Assembly: GCF_014904705.1 (NCBI RefSeq)
Contig: NZ_JACZCQ010000001.1
Location: forward strand, 310,001-374,000
Source: Nisaea sediminum
GTDB lineage: Bacteria; Pseudomonadota; Alphaproteobacteria; Thalassobaculales; Thalassobaculaceae
Direction: 5' to 3'
Length of the DNA stretch: 64,000 nucleotides
Below are positions 63,772 through 64,000 of the stretch, piece by piece. The notes beneath the pieces were generated by a model. The model did not search any database. It was not told the origin of the DNA and saw only the letters and a program-made list of their open reading frames with translations. Position numbers and translations under genes: made by a program. Position 1 is the stretch's first letter. Every line of letters begins with the position of its first letter.

Positions 63772-64000
63772 CGAGTCCTATCCCTGTTGAACCGGCCGTC
63801 GGCGTCCGGACCGAGCGGCGGCCGCTCGGCTACCGCCGTCACGAGCCTGCCGCTCCCTTCTATTTCTGCGGTCCCGCCGCAAGCAAGGGAGAAATGCCCA
63901 GGGCGCCGGGACCGCGATCCCTGATTCGGGATCAAGTCCGCGAAACAAAGTTCCGTCCTTGGCGCGGGTGCACGCAAACTTGCGGGTGGCGAAGATCGCT

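Overview
The window is high-GC, densely coded bacterial chromosome. The gene families (LctP, BKACE, PAS_5, DUF1194, DUF1810, SbtA/SbtB, an alphaproteobacterial-style suf operon with an Rrf2 regulator and DUF59/SufT, an Atm1-type ABC exporter) and the GTCATTCCCGCG-type repeats fit an alphaproteobacterium, most likely a metabolically versatile, possibly marine Rhodospirillales (Nisaea/Thalassobaculum-like). This placement is inference from gene content. I saw no rRNA, tRNA, CRISPR array, transposase or prophage.

Layout. 1-5 kb: a truncated ThDP enzyme, a formyl-CoA-transferase-type CoA transferase, a ketopantoate-reductase-like protein and a quinone oxidoreductase, which look like a CoA-linked acid catabolic set. 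5-14 kb: small accessory enzymes, a lactate permease, an AraC/GyrI regulator with an Ntn-hydrolase, a divergent LysR/MFS pair, a Gfo/Idh/MocA oxidoreductase and a gamma-glutamyltransferase. 14-17 kb: a BKACE-SDR-MDR operon. 17-19.5 kb: a patatin whose catalytic motifs are separated by five membrane spans. 19.5-23.2 kb: divergent enoyl-CoA hydratase against thiolase plus 3-hydroxyacyl-CoA dehydrogenase, i.e. dicarboxyl-CoA beta-oxidation (phenylacetate/adipate type). 23.2-25.8 kb: two paralogous small membrane proteins flank a TetR/MipA divergent pair that has two matched palindromic operators. 25.8-27.5 kb: an AT-rich island with two unknown envelope genes. 27.5-32.5 kb: a membrane protein, a TPR-like/glycosyltransferase fusion, a methyltransferase, a PAS protein, a LysE exporter and a PhnA-like protein, with REP-like repeats. 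32.5-35.5 kb: an HTH protein, NhaA, then an SbtA/SbtB bicarbonate transporter and PII pair. 35.6-40.5 kb: a cytosolic carboxypeptidase, an ArsC/YffB-like protein, and a heterotrimeric flavin/Fe-S amino-acid or opine dehydrogenase with an AhpD-like protein. 40.5-48 kb: a TRIC-type channel, a hydrolase, a vWA-like protein, two large unknown proteins and a DMT exporter. 48-54.2 kb: the complete suf operon (regulator, B, C, D, S, T, A). 54.4-60.1 kb: PEP carboxylase, a FecR-domain protein and an Atm1-like ABC exporter. 60.1-63.8 kb: a surface-glycan cluster (GSCFA, GDP-mannose dehydratase, glycosyltransferase-methyltransferase fusion) running into the window edge.

Functional links. Na+/H+ antiport (NhaA) could supply the sodium gradient that SbtA uses to import bicarbonate, and PEP carboxylase consumes bicarbonate. 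The suf genes build Fe-S clusters and the nearby Atm1-like exporter is of the family tied to Fe-S/glutathione-persulfide export. Several promoter regions carry clear unassigned palindromes: upstream of the patatin gene, the thiolase gene, mipA, the AT-rich lipoprotein gene and the Atm1-like gene. These are among the most testable regulatory observations here.
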